A stretch of 64,000 nt of DNA. Source: an uncultured Flavobacteriales bacterium (GTDB lineage Bacteria > Bacteroidota > Bacteroidia > Flavobacteriales_G > Salibacteraceae). The notes below the pieces were generated by a model, which saw only the letters and a list, made by a program, of their open reading frames with translations, was not told the origin of the DNA and searched no databases. Every line of letters starts with the position of its first letter. Within the stretch, counting starts at the first letter, position 1. The position numbers and the translations under genes were made by a program. Shown piece after piece: positions 51,901 to 60,258 of this stretch. The DNA is taken from assembly GCA_913020435.1 (NCBI GenBank), contig CAJVZZ010000013.1, positions 32,684-96,683 of the forward strand, given 5' to 3'.

Positions 51901-53500
51901 CTACTCTATAACTCGATTTGGTAGTGTATACACATCCAATAGAATCTGTAACAATTAATTCTGAAATATAGATTCCTGAAGAATCTAAAATAATCGAATT
52001 CGTTGGATTTTTTAAATTAGAGGTATCGCCGACTTTTCCTGTTCCTAAATTCCAACTGTATGTTTTCGCTCCATTCAAGAAACATCCCGATGATTTATAT
52101 CCCAAAGTATCTTTTATACAATGATCTCCACCCGTAATAAGTATTGTTGCTCTAGAGTTAGCATATCTAACAATACTCTTAAGAACGGTATCCTTACATC
52201 CGTGAATTGTTTGAGCAACATAAGTAACCTGTCGCTGAGTCTGATTGCAATACGATAATGGAAATGTATTTGTTGTATCCAATGCATTTGTAGAAAAAAG
52301 ATTAGATCCTTGAACCCATGAATACTCCCCCTTTGTTGCTTTTGACGTTCTTGAAGAATCGTAAAAATTCACCATATTCAAATAACATGCATCTGGTTGA
52401 GTAATTCTATAATCAGCCACTATTTCTTGAACGAAAACAGTCTTTGAAATGGTATCGGTGCAAGTTGGTCCTGAAGAAGCTACCAAAACAATCGTTTTTA
52501 CACCTGGTGTTTTGAATGCAAATACAGGATCTCTTTGGGTTGAAGTATCACTTCCAATAAATGTCCATAGAAAGTTTTGAGCACCAGAAGAAGCATTCAA
52601 ATAAGAATCCGGTTGATGCAAACAAATCGTGTCACGAATAGCAAAGTCTGCTTTTGTCTTACCTATTGTTACGTATTTATCCACCGCCAAAGTATCTTTG
52701 CAGCCATTTCCATCGGTTACAATTAATCTAACATCAAATGATCCTGTTGCAGTGTAAGTGTGGGAAGGAGACTTTGCAGTTGATGTTCCTCCATCTCCAA
52801 ACGTCCAACTGAAAGTTAATGGCGCTTTTCCTGTGCTGCTACCTGTAAAAACTGAAGTTAACGGAGCCTTGCAATCCGAGCGATTTGAAGCGCTAAATAT
52901 TGCCTGAGGCTTTTCAACCACAATAATGTCTTTTCTCTCAAAAGAACCTTTACAGCCATTGGTGTCTAAGACGGTAAGTATTACGGAATAGGTTCCTTTA
53001 AATTTATAGGTGTGCGATGGATTTTTCAGACCGCTGGGCGCAGTCAAATCACCAAAATCCCAAGTCCATATACTAATCGGAGCGTCTCCTAAAGTGGTTT
53101 GATCGGTAAAGCTGGCGTTAATAGGAGGACAATTTGTGAGCTTCTGAAAATTAAAACTTACTACTGGATTTTTGAAAATGGTGATGCAGTTGGTAACTGT
53201 TTTCGTGACGGTATCAATTCCGTCGCTAACTGTTAAAGTAACTGTATACTTTCCTGCATTGGCATACACTCTAGAAGGTCTTGGATTATTTGTATTTGAA
53301 AAACCACCATTACCAAAATCCCAATTTCGATAAATTATGGTTCCACCTCCAGAACTTAAGTCTGAAAAGTTTACGCGCAATGGCTCACAACCTTTTAGAG
53401 TGTCAGCAGAGAAATCACATTTTAATTGCGCTTGAACTTGGGTATGGCTTATGAGCAAGAAAAGCAGGCAAATCGAGCAGAATAGTTGAAGGTTTTTCAT
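48989..53500 (-). CDS. Giant PKD-repeat surface protein with gliding-type (T9SS type B) C-terminal domain, SprB-like
   Basis: A 1503-residue protein with signal peptide LFCSICLLFLLISHTQVQAQ. About ten PKD-like Ig modules are marked by W-D/T-F-G-(D/N) motifs (NWDFGNGG, TWDFGDLT, SWTFGDGG, AWQFGDKQ, YWDFGDSS, TWKFGDGD, YWDFGDGR, TWSFGDQN and others). The last 85 residues (GFTPNGDGFNDIIYP, FNRWGEIVFES, GWDGYYKGE) are the gliding-motility C-terminal sorting domain. Proteins of this kind (SprB) are surface adhesins. Exact TAnnTTTG promoter at 53511. Divergent from a porP/sprF and ompA pair, its likely secretion or anchoring partners. Confidence 0.9.
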   Translation of the reverse strand: MKNLQLFCSICLLFLLISHTQVQAQLKCDFSADTLKGCEPLRVNFSDLSSGGGTIIYRNWDFGNGGFSNTNNPRPSRVYANAGKYTVTLTVSDGIDTVTKTVTNCITIFKNPVVSFNFQKLTNCPPINASFTDQTTLGDAPISIWTWDFGDLTAPSGLKNPSHTYKFKGTYSVILTVLDTNGCKGSFERKDIIVVEKPQAIFSASNRSDCKAPLTSVFTGSSTGKAPLTFSWTFGDGGTSTAKSPSHTYTATGSFDVRLIVTDGNGCKDTLAVDKYVTIGKTKADFAIRDTICLHQPDSYLNASSGAQNFLWTFIGSDTSTQRDPVFAFKTPGVKTIVLVASSGPTCTDTISKTVFVQEIVADYRITQPDACYLNMVNFYDSSRTSKATKGEYSWVQGSNLFSTNALDTTNTFPLSYCNQTQRQVTYVAQTIHGCKDTVLKSIVRYANSRATILITGGDHCIKDTLGYKSSGCFLNGAKTYSWNLGTGKVGDTSNLKNPTNSIILDSSGIYISELIVTDSIGCVYTTKSSYRVGEKPFANFKISDDTLCYKETFKFISTSTDSTKIDNYAWQFGDKQAGTGKVFEHSYDSVGVYKIILIVEDNSCYDDTTISVFVSGPAASIGNNSSSSCFLPLQQSFLLSAIGNYNRFYWDFGDSSAIDSVSINPTHLYAKQGVYEIKLKVINDTTGCTVEDKMIIQPLPVTASILKNEVGCADSVFQFDGSKSGGNIGFRFNWDFGNGQTATLNPRPKTKFSTEGIYNVRLVVTDVDSCQDTAIMQVHIMPNKPAFSLPVLNFCDGDTLRITAADSFGMHPPGPGSVNYRDYFDTINNIFTGNRNNLFYFWQRNDTDIVNNSRFYKQVMRVDTTKPKKGYVSDTMTLSLNAVDSSYHYFHRLTPDNPERYLYGDLQGCIQPTKVQIIIHDLNPIFNTDDSTVCVGQPITFQDTSQFGLSKFTWKFGDGDSSLLSGPTHAYASRGVFNATYITEASVCKDSSIIPITVQGIDSLKFYASLTDTTCYPATTYFFDQSMGDSISWRYWDFGDGRSPIRSPLKDSLTKTFTDPGEYSVKLIVETSYGCQDSITYKKYINVKGPYARFLVSDDSICVFDSVTFSLDTTNIYTYEFEWDFSDGRVDTTDNTVKELSNVYYKKGLLNPVLVYRDSALTCERAFTIPLVIEEVIAQFSIPDTIGCKPFNGIFTDQSIDGNNWTWSFGDQNASTAQNPNNVYTSDGRYTVQLIAQNTRNGCKDTAKAVIIVQPSPQVFAFGDSTVCRGDSLLLNSSGALNYRWSPISYMSNRNIRNPKVGPLATITYVVTGTDSNKCQSKDSAVVRVQQIPTITLPNDTSIIIGENFTTTARSKFGAKYRWEPISGVICDTCLKTDFDPIVSTSYTLFVTDSLGCFESSKVFYINVDEKYTVDVAEGFTPNGDGFNDIIYPDGWGLKEILEFKVFNRWGEIVFESTPAQLGWDGYYKGELQNQETYLWFVKAISISEEEITKEGFFTLFR

Positions 53501-53510
53501 CTTACATTTT

Positions 53511-53518
53511 CAAATATA
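53511..53518 (-). promoter_or_regulatory. -7 promoter element of the PKD-repeat gene
   Basis: Minus strand reads TATATTTG, an exact TAnnTTTG match, 10 bp before the start codon. No TTG -33 at the normal distance. Confidence 0.5.
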
Positions 53519-53638
53519 GATAGACTCTAAATTCTTAGAGCTTAACAACGACATGCTTTCACGAATAGAACTTTTGAGTTTATTAACCAAATCAAAATGT
53601 GTGTTGTTAAATCACATTAATTCAGCAATTTTGATTTT

Positions 53639-54661
53639 ATGTGTTTCAAACATATATTAACCTTCTCCTTTTTTTTTCAGCTATTGTTTTCATATCGTGC
53701 GCTGCAATCGCAAGATGTCCACTTCAGCCAGTTTTATATGAGCCCCTTGACGATTAATCCTGCTCAAACAGGAAATATGGACGGACAATGGCGTTTTTCT
53801 GGAAACCACAGAAACCAATGGCGGACAATAGGAAAACCATTTAACACTACTGCAATCGGCTACGACAGAAATTTTTATCTGTATAATGAGCAATTATCTG
53901 GTGGATTGGTCTACTTATTTGACGAAACTGGAGGCTCTAATTTGAAAATGCATAAAATTGCATTGAGTGGAGCTTATCATAAAACGTATGATATTCATAA
54001 ATTTCACATTGGTTTTCAGCCAACATATGTCCATAAAGCTTATGACCTATCCGGAACCTCCTTCCCTTCTCAATACGATAGAAATACAGGACAATTTAAT
54101 GCCAACTTGCCAAATGGTGATCCGTTTTTAAGTGATCAAGTTAATTACTTCGATTTTAATGCAGGAATCGCTTACGGAATTGATCTCAATAAATTTAGAC
54201 CTGAAGTAGGAGTTGCTGTGTTTCATTTGAATAAACCCAATGAATCTTTTTTTGGTACTGACTATCAAGTGCCAATGCGAACTACATTTACACTTAGAGC
54301 CGATATCGATATTATGAATAATATTTCTTTATTGCCCAACATAATGTACATGGAACATGGCAAGGCGTCTGAAATTCTTTATGGAACAAATGTGCTTTTT
54401 CATTTAAAAGAAAATCAAATGGAAGCTACAGGTGTTTATGGAGGAGTGCTGCTTAGAGATGGGTTTAATAGAAATACTGATGCGGCTGTGATAATAGTTG
54501 GAATGCGATTTCCCAATTTAGATATCGGGTTCAATTATGACCTTAATATATCTGAGTTAAAAACAAGTACAGATTTAAGGGGTGCCTTCGAACTCTCAGT
54601 AATTTATACCAGTCCAAGTATGTTGCTTAAAAAAACCGCTATTCCTTGTGATCGATATTAG
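53639..54661 (+). CDS. PorP/SprF family outer-membrane protein
   Basis: Signal peptide (FSFFFQLLFSYRALQSQ) then the family signature DVHFSQFYMSPLTINPAQTG and GNHRNQWRTIGKPFNTTAIGYDRNF. The rest of the 340 residues are barrel strands. SprF of Flavobacterium is needed for SprB secretion, and PorP for surface anchoring. It starts 138 bp from the divergent PKD giant and overlaps the OmpA-type gene by 14 bp. A role with the neighbouring PKD protein is therefore a strong inference. Confidence 0.92.
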   Translation: MCFKHILTFSFFFQLLFSYRALQSQDVHFSQFYMSPLTINPAQTGNMDGQWRFSGNHRNQWRTIGKPFNTTAIGYDRNFYLYNEQLSGGLVYLFDETGGSNLKMHKIALSGAYHKTYDIHKFHIGFQPTYVHKAYDLSGTSFPSQYDRNTGQFNANLPNGDPFLSDQVNYFDFNAGIAYGIDLNKFRPEVGVAVFHLNKPNESFFGTDYQVPMRTTFTLRADIDIMNNISLLPNIMYMEHGKASEILYGTNVLFHLKENQMEATGVYGGVLLRDGFNRNTDAAVIIVGMRFPNLDIGFNYDLNISELKTSTDLRGAFELSVIYTSPSMLLKKTAIPCDRY

Positions 54662-56705
54662 ATCCATAATTACAACCCTACTCTTGACTTTTGGGCTCTT
54701 TCAACTTGTTGCCCAAGAAACGGAAATTGTTGATCTTAAAAACTCACAGCTCAAGCAGTATTATAAAAGTGCCGTAAGAGCCAACGACTATTACACCCAA
54801 ATTGATTATTTAAAAGAATTGGTAATTAGGGATGAGGGAAAATTAAAATACCACTTTCAAATTGCTCGAGCTTATGACCAAAGTCGGGACTTTCAGAGTG
54901 CACTTACCGAATATTCAAAAGCTTATTACGGAGATCAGGATAAGTATGCGGTGTGTTTGTTTCATATGGCGCGTATTATGAAAACTCGAGAGCAGTACAA
55001 ATTTGCAAAACTTTATTTAGACAAATTTGAAAAGGAAAACAAGGGTAAAAATGATGGCGATAGATACAAAAAGCTTGTAAAATCTGAACTCGCTGGAATT
55101 GAAATGGCGTTAAAAGAAGATGAAAACGATATCGAAACCGTTGAAACTCATTTAGAAAATGAAATTAATCATGCCAATATTGAATTTTCACCATTTATTA
55201 TTGATAGTACTAATTTTTGGTTTGTTGCTTTAATTAGTGATTCTGTAGTATTTAAAGTAGACAATGAAAACGGTGGCGAAATTCCTAAGCGAAAAGTTTA
55301 TCATGCCACAAAATCAGCTGGTGAATGGAAATTACAAGGTGAAGCTGATATCGCTATAAATGCTTTAAACGATAAAAACATTGGAAGTTTTACGCAATCA
55401 GAAGACGGAAATAGAATCTATTTTACTTCTTGTAAACCCAACTGGAAAAATCAAATTCGCTGTCAACTTTTTATGCTTAAAAAAGACGCCACTGGTGCCT
55501 GGAGCGAACCGCTAGAATTGCATAATGAGATAAACAGTAATAAATTCACTAACACACATCCCACAGTTGGAAAAAGCGCTAAACCCGACAGAGAAATCAT
55601 CTATTTTGTCTCTGATCGCAGCGGCGGAAAAGGCGGATTGGATATATGGTATACCCGCTATAGAATTAGCAAAGAAAGATTTGATAAACCTAGAAATTGC
55701 GGAACTAAAGTGAACACCATGGGTGAAGAAATGACACCGAGTTTCGATAATAAAAGTTATAAACTGTACTTCTCCTCTACTGGTTGGCCATCATACGGTG
55801 GGCTCGATGTCCAGTATGTTACTGGAGAGCGCAGTCGCTGGAATGATAAAGCGCAAAATGCTGGAATTGAAGTAAACTCTCCTGTTGATGATATGTATTA
55901 TCAGCTTTTTCCGAATAGAAAAGATGCATTAATAGTTTCCAATCGCGATGGTAGTATTTCTTTAAAACATCCACATTGTTGCGATGATTTATTCCTATTG
56001 GAATGGAAAAATATGATCCGACATGAACTTACTGGAACAATTAACAATGAAGAAACCAATAAACCTGAGCCCGGTGTTGAAGTTCGTTTAATCATCAGAA
56101 ATGATGAAGAAAATACTGAATACTTGGCGGATAAAGTAATTACCGATCAAAACGGGAATTATAAAATAATACTTGAAGAAAATACTGATTATCAGCTTAT
56201 TTACCACAAAGAGAAATTCTTTAATAAAGCCGATTCAACCACTACGGTTAATATAAAAGAGCCCTATGAAATTAAAAAAGACCAGACCTTAAAATCGATT
56301 CCAGATGTTGAAATCGTTATTCCTAATATTCTATATGCTTTTGACGATGCTTCGCTAAGCGGTATTGCAATGCAAACGATTGACACTTCTATTTATTTGC
56401 TTTTGCTAGAGAACCCAACACTGATTATTGAAATTGGATCTCATACGGATAACAAAGGATCGGATTCATACAACCTAACTTTGTCGCAACGCAGGGCTGA
56501 ATCGGTTATCAATTATTTACAGAAAAAAGGAATCGATAAAAAGCGAATTCTAGCAAAAGGATATGGTGAATCTAAACCCATTGCAGCTAATATGCAGACC
56601 GATGGAACAGATAATCCAACTGGCCGAGCCAAAAATAGAAGAACATCTTTTAGAGTTATTGGTGAACTTGATATTTCGGTGACCTATGACGATGATGATG
56701 ACTAA
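54648..56705 (+). CDS. OmpA-family protein with TPR, propeller and CarboxypepD_reg-like domains
   Basis: Starts at GTG 54648 with a signal peptide (RSIITTLLLTFGLFQLVAQ). Order: TPR-like helices (about 30-150), PD40/WD40-like propeller (about 170-440, with IIYFVSDRSGGKGGLDIWY), a carboxypeptidase-regulatory-like fold (about 465-530), then an OmpA C-terminal domain (IEIGSHTDNKGSDSYNLTLSQRR, AKGYGESKP) that binds peptidoglycan. A run of five Asp ends the 685-residue protein. Architecture fits PorE-like T9SS accessory proteins. Overlaps the porP/sprF gene by 14 bp. Confidence 0.9.
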   Translation: MIDIRSIITTLLLTFGLFQLVAQETEIVDLKNSQLKQYYKSAVRANDYYTQIDYLKELVIRDEGKLKYHFQIARAYDQSRDFQSALTEYSKAYYGDQDKYAVCLFHMARIMKTREQYKFAKLYLDKFEKENKGKNDGDRYKKLVKSELAGIEMALKEDENDIETVETHLENEINHANIEFSPFIIDSTNFWFVALISDSVVFKVDNENGGEIPKRKVYHATKSAGEWKLQGEADIAINALNDKNIGSFTQSEDGNRIYFTSCKPNWKNQIRCQLFMLKKDATGAWSEPLELHNEINSNKFTNTHPTVGKSAKPDREIIYFVSDRSGGKGGLDIWYTRYRISKERFDKPRNCGTKVNTMGEEMTPSFDNKSYKLYFSSTGWPSYGGLDVQYVTGERSRWNDKAQNAGIEVNSPVDDMYYQLFPNRKDALIVSNRDGSISLKHPHCCDDLFLLEWKNMIRHELTGTINNEETNKPEPGVEVRLIIRNDEENTEYLADKVITDQNGNYKIILEENTDYQLIYHKEKFFNKADSTTTVNIKEPYEIKKDQTLKSIPDVEIVIPNILYAFDDASLSGIAMQTIDTSIYLLLLENPTLIIEIGSHTDNKGSDSYNLTLSQRRAESVINYLQKKGIDKKRILAKGYGESKPIAANMQTDGTDNPTGRAKNRRTSFRVIGELDISVTYDDDDD

Positions 56706-56817
56706 AGATATTTCATGATAATAGCTAGTCTATTGACCTACTGAATTTATTTCAGCCGCTCCAAGCAGTATTATATCACAAGATTATAACCTCGAAGATT
56801 CGGAACAGCATGACACT

Positions 56818-56849
56818 GAGATTATTGTAAACCTCTGCTTTACAATCTC
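56818..56849 (+). terminator. Possible terminator after the OmpA-family gene
   Basis: GAGATT-(att)-GTAAA paired with TTTAC-AATCTC around a 7-nt loop: an 11-bp stem with a 3-nt bulge, but without a T run. Weak. Confidence 0.35.
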
Positions 56850-56910
56850 ACTTTATTCCACAATATCAAGTTATTTTCGCGCCTTGAAATAATTTCAAAT
56901 TTCTATTTTA

Positions 56911-58248
56911 GTGAATCCCTCAGAGCAAATTTCTTATAAGAATATCCTCAGTATTGCAGTGCCTATGATGATCATGGGATTATCGATGACTGTTGTAAAT
57001 CTTACCGATACGGCTTTCCTTGGCCAATTAGGTCCAGTTGAATTAGGAGGTGCAGGAAATGCAGGCCTAACTTATATGTTATTGATAATGGTTGGCATGG
57101 GCTTCTCGTCAGGAGTGCAAATTATAATCGCTCGTCGAAATGGAGAGAAGCTCTATTTATCTATTGGAACTTTAGTGCACCATACCCTACTCTTTATGCT
57201 GCTTTATGGCGTTTTGCTTCAACTCTTTTTAATCAATGGTTTGCCAACTGTTTTGCCTTTTATTACTGAGTCTGATGCTGTGGCTTCTATAATTGAACGC
57301 TTCCTCAATTATCGATCGTGGGGATTGTATTTCAATTTTATTAATGTTACGATAATGGCATTATTGGTAGGTACGGCCAACACAAAAATCTTAGGCATTG
57401 TAACACCAATTGCGGCAGTCTTAAATATTGTCTTAGACTATACCTTGATTTTTGGAAATTGGGGGTTTCCTGCCCTTGGGGTTGAAGGTGCGGCTATAGC
57501 CTCAAATATTGCTGAGGGAGCAAGTAGCGTATTGCTTGTTCTTTACCTCATTTTCTCCTATCCGCACCAGAAGTATGAGTTGTTCTCCAAGCTAAAAATT
57601 CAGTTGAGTGTTTACCAAAATATTCTAAAAACTGCTAGCCCACTAATGATTCAAAACTTTGTTTCCTTCTTCTCTTGGTTTGCATTTTTTATGCTGATCG
57701 AAGGACTTGGGGAGCGCGAATTGGCGGCCTCTCACATTTCTAGAAGTATTTATATGGTGCTTATTATTCCTGTATTTGGTTTGGGCGATGCCGCCAATTC
57801 ATTGACGGGAAACCTAATGGGAGAGAATAGATCGGATTTAGTATTAAAAATGGTGGGCAGAGTTTGTTTGCTTAGTATTGGGTTTGCAGTATTGTTTCAA
57901 CCCATAATCTGGTTTGGAGGAATGCACTTACTAACGCCTTTTTCAAGTGATACTGAAACCTTGAATTTGGCGCTTCCTGTGCTCCAAGTAATCGCTTTTG
58001 TATTGTTTGTGTTTGGTGTTGTAATCGTTGGTTTCAGAGCTGTTTCAGGAACAGGAAGAACCTTAACAGCTTTATTTATTGAAGTGGTAGTCGTTTCCTT
58101 TTACCTCATGGTAACTTATTATTTGACTACCAAAAGCGGAATTGAATTGTATGAAGTGTGGTATGCCGAATTTGCCTATTTCATTGCCTTTGGCCTTCTT
58201 ATTTTTGGCTACTTATGGAAAGGGGATTGGCAATCTTCTAAAGTTTAA
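56911..58248 (+). CDS. MATE family efflux transporter
   Basis: Starts at GTG 56911. Twelve membrane helices over 445 residues in two homologous halves, for example ILSIAVPMMIMGLSMTVVNLTDTAFLGQLG in the first and the matching AASHISRSIYMVLIIPVFGLGDAANSLTGN region in the second. Na+ or H+ coupled drug or metabolite export. fmt follows 10 bp downstream, so they may share a transcript. Substrate not predictable. Confidence 0.92.
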   Translation: MNPSEQISYKNILSIAVPMMIMGLSMTVVNLTDTAFLGQLGPVELGGAGNAGLTYMLLIMVGMGFSSGVQIIIARRNGEKLYLSIGTLVHHTLLFMLLYGVLLQLFLINGLPTVLPFITESDAVASIIERFLNYRSWGLYFNFINVTIMALLVGTANTKILGIVTPIAAVLNIVLDYTLIFGNWGFPALGVEGAAIASNIAEGASSVLLVLYLIFSYPHQKYELFSKLKIQLSVYQNILKTASPLMIQNFVSFFSWFAFFMLIEGLGERELAASHISRSIYMVLIIPVFGLGDAANSLTGNLMGENRSDLVLKMVGRVCLLSIGFAVLFQPIIWFGGMHLLTPFSSDTETLNLALPVLQVIAFVLFVFGVVIVGFRAVSGTGRTLTALFIEVVVVSFYLMVTYYLTTKSGIELYEVWYAEFAYFIAFGLLIFGYLWKGDWQSSKV

Positions 58249-58257
58249 ATTATAATA

Positions 58258-59202
58258 ATGAAAATTGTATTTATAGGAACTCCCGAATTTGCAGTAGCAT
58301 CACTTGAAGCGCTTATTGCAGCTGGTGAAGATATTGTTGGAGTAATAACTGCTCCAGACAAACCTGCAGGACGAGGAAAAAAACTTCAAGGCTCTGCCGT
58401 AAAACTCTGTGCCGTAAAGCACGATTTAACGCTTTTGCAGCCAACTAACCTTAAAGATCTAGATTTTCTTGGCGCGCTTAAAGCATTAAATGCAGACTTG
58501 CAGATTGTAGTTGCTTTTAGAATGATGCCCGAAGCAGTTTGGAATATGCCAAAATTGGGTACTTTTAATCTTCATGGTAGTTTGCTGCCGCAGTATCGTG
58601 GTGCTGCGCCTATTAATTGGGCAATTATGAATGGAGAAAAAGAGACCGGCGTTACTACCTTCTTTTTGAAACATGAAATTGATACGGGTTCTATTATCGA
58701 TCAGGAAAAAGCAGCGATTGGGTCAGATGAAAATGTTGGCGATGTATACACCCGATTGATGCACATAGGCGCAAGCTTGGTAGTAAGAACTGTTGGTCGA
58801 ATAAAAGAAGACAACTATACACTAACCAACCAAGAAGATCTGCTGACGCAATTACCTGCGGTAAAAGATGCCCCTAAACTGAATAAAGAAATTTGTAATA
58901 TAGACTGGAATCAACCTATAGAGCAGTTGCACAATCATATCAGAGGATTGAGTCCTTACCCTTGCGCATTTACGAGTGTATTGGTAGATGATAGTGTTTT
59001 AAAACTAAAACTCTATTCTTCCTCAATCAGTAAGGAGTTCGAAAGTAAACAGCCTAAAATTGTATTAGAAAAAAAGCGGCTTGGGGTAAGCAACTCGAGT
59101 GGAACAATTTGGATAAATGAATTGCAATTGGAAGGTAAAAAACGAATGGATACTGCGAGTTTTTTAGCTGGATTAAAATCAAAAATTACGTTGAACTTAT
59201 GA
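58258..59202 (+). CDS. fmt: Methionyl-tRNA formyltransferase
   Basis: Formylates Met-tRNAfMet for translation start. Rossmann N-terminus IVFIGTPEFAVASLEALI, VITAPDKPAGRGKKLQ, and the signature FNLHGSLLPQYRGAAPINWA with the catalytic His and Asn region, then GVTTFFLKHEIDTG. C-terminal OB-like domain from about 205. The length of 314 residues is normal. The next gene starts 4 bp before its stop. Confidence 0.96.
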   Translation: MKIVFIGTPEFAVASLEALIAAGEDIVGVITAPDKPAGRGKKLQGSAVKLCAVKHDLTLLQPTNLKDLDFLGALKALNADLQIVVAFRMMPEAVWNMPKLGTFNLHGSLLPQYRGAAPINWAIMNGEKETGVTTFFLKHEIDTGSIIDQEKAAIGSDENVGDVYTRLMHIGASLVVRTVGRIKEDNYTLTNQEDLLTQLPAVKDAPKLNKEICNIDWNQPIEQLHNHIRGLSPYPCAFTSVLVDDSVLKLKLYSSSISKEFESKQPKIVLEKKRLGVSNSSGTIWINELQLEGKKRMDTASFLAGLKSKITLNL

Positions 59203-59609
59203 TTAGAACAACAGTGATGTTTGCCTTATTTGCGCTGTTTGGAACAATCAGTATTGCACAAGAACAAGTTAACTTAGATGTGCTTAAAAATACGTCACCC
59301 GATCACAACGTTAATGTACATGCATTGTGCTCGGACAAATTTGAATCTTCCTATGTGATTTGGGTTCAAGATTCTGTAAAACCGCATTACCACAAACAGC
59401 ATACTGAACTGATTTATGTGTTAGAAGGTAAAGGACGATTTTATATTGGTGACACCAGTTATTTGATAAAACCAGGGGACTTTTTTAGAATACCTCAAGG
59501 AAAAATTCATTCGCTAAAAAATACGACTCCACACGAGATAAAAGTGATCAGCATTCAAACTCCTGAATTTAAGGGCAAGGATAGGTTTTGGATGGATAAG
59601 CAGGAGTAA
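59199..59609 (+). CDS. Exported single-domain cupin protein
   Basis: Signal peptide VMFALFALFGTISIAQ, then one cupin_2 barrel: motif 1 KPHYHKQHTELIYVLEGKGRFYIG (His, His, Glu metal ligands visible), motif 2 PGDFFRIPQGKIHSLKN (third His). 136 residues. The start overlaps fmt by 4 bp. Periplasmic location, unknown substrate. Confidence 0.82.
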   Translation: MIRTTVMFALFALFGTISIAQEQVNLDVLKNTSPDHNVNVHALCSDKFESSYVIWVQDSVKPHYHKQHTELIYVLEGKGRFYIGDTSYLIKPGDFFRIPQGKIHSLKNTTPHEIKVISIQTPEFKGKDRFWMDKQE

Positions 59610-59787
59610 CTGTCTCCTTTCTGTTATTTAAATCACCTTTTTATTTTTATACTACCCCTGATTAAAAATCAGGCCTATAACTCCACTTGTGAGCAAGTTG
59701 TAGTTTATACTATCCATTATAGACCAGCGCTCGATAACGATAATCGCGCTACAAATGATGCACCTCTTTTTTTGATAGATTTCGTGG

Positions 59788-60141
59788 CTAGCGTTTTCTA
59801 ACAATTAGAATTTCATCGTCTGAGAATTCCATCCATGCCAAGTCATAATTATAATGGAAGGTTTTTCCTTGAGAATTAACGTGGAAATGAGTCAAATACT
59901 TGAAGCGAAATTTCTTTTTCTCCAATACAATTCGAGGTACTTTTTTTTGAGTTCCATTTTTTCCAATAATTTCTAAAAGGATGGATCGATTGCGGTGAAG
60001 AATACTATCAATTTCGAGTGTTTCAATGTCGGTTGCATTTCGCAGATTTACGTGATAATAGTTTTTACACTTAACGGAGCAGAATATTTTATCTGCTCTA
60101 CCTACTATCGATTTTTTACAAATTTTACACTTTAATCTCAT
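59788..60141 (-). CDS. Small zinc-ribbon protein
   Basis: N-terminal CKICKKSIVGRADKIFCSVKCKNYYH has two Cys pairs (CxxC and CxxxC) that would bind Zn, as in DUF2116-like or TRASH-like ribbons. The remaining 85 residues are basic and helix/strand mixed (FRFKYLTHFHVNSQGKTFHYNYDLAWMEF). 117 residues in total. It lies just upstream of, and divergent from, the cassette integrase. No evidence that it belongs to the mobile region. Function unknown. Confidence 0.7.
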   Translation of the reverse strand: MRLKCKICKKSIVGRADKIFCSVKCKNYYHVNLRNATDIETLEIDSILHRNRSILLEIIGKNGTQKKVPRIVLEKKKFRFKYLTHFHVNSQGKTFHYNYDLAWMEFSDDEILIVRKR

Positions 60142-60258
60142 AATACTCTAGCAAATATAGGACTTTAGTTCTTATTCGTTTATAACGGTTAAAAATGACT
60201 ATTAATTAAAATGATTTTGTTTTGAGGAGATTTGTTGCTTTTTTTACAAAAAAAAACC

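Noticed and set aside
59657-59673. Hairpin CCTGATT-aaa-AATCAGG as a terminator or another att site
   Set aside because: No T run and no GTT/AAC core boxes; position between convergent genes is compatible with a weak terminator, but support is too thin.
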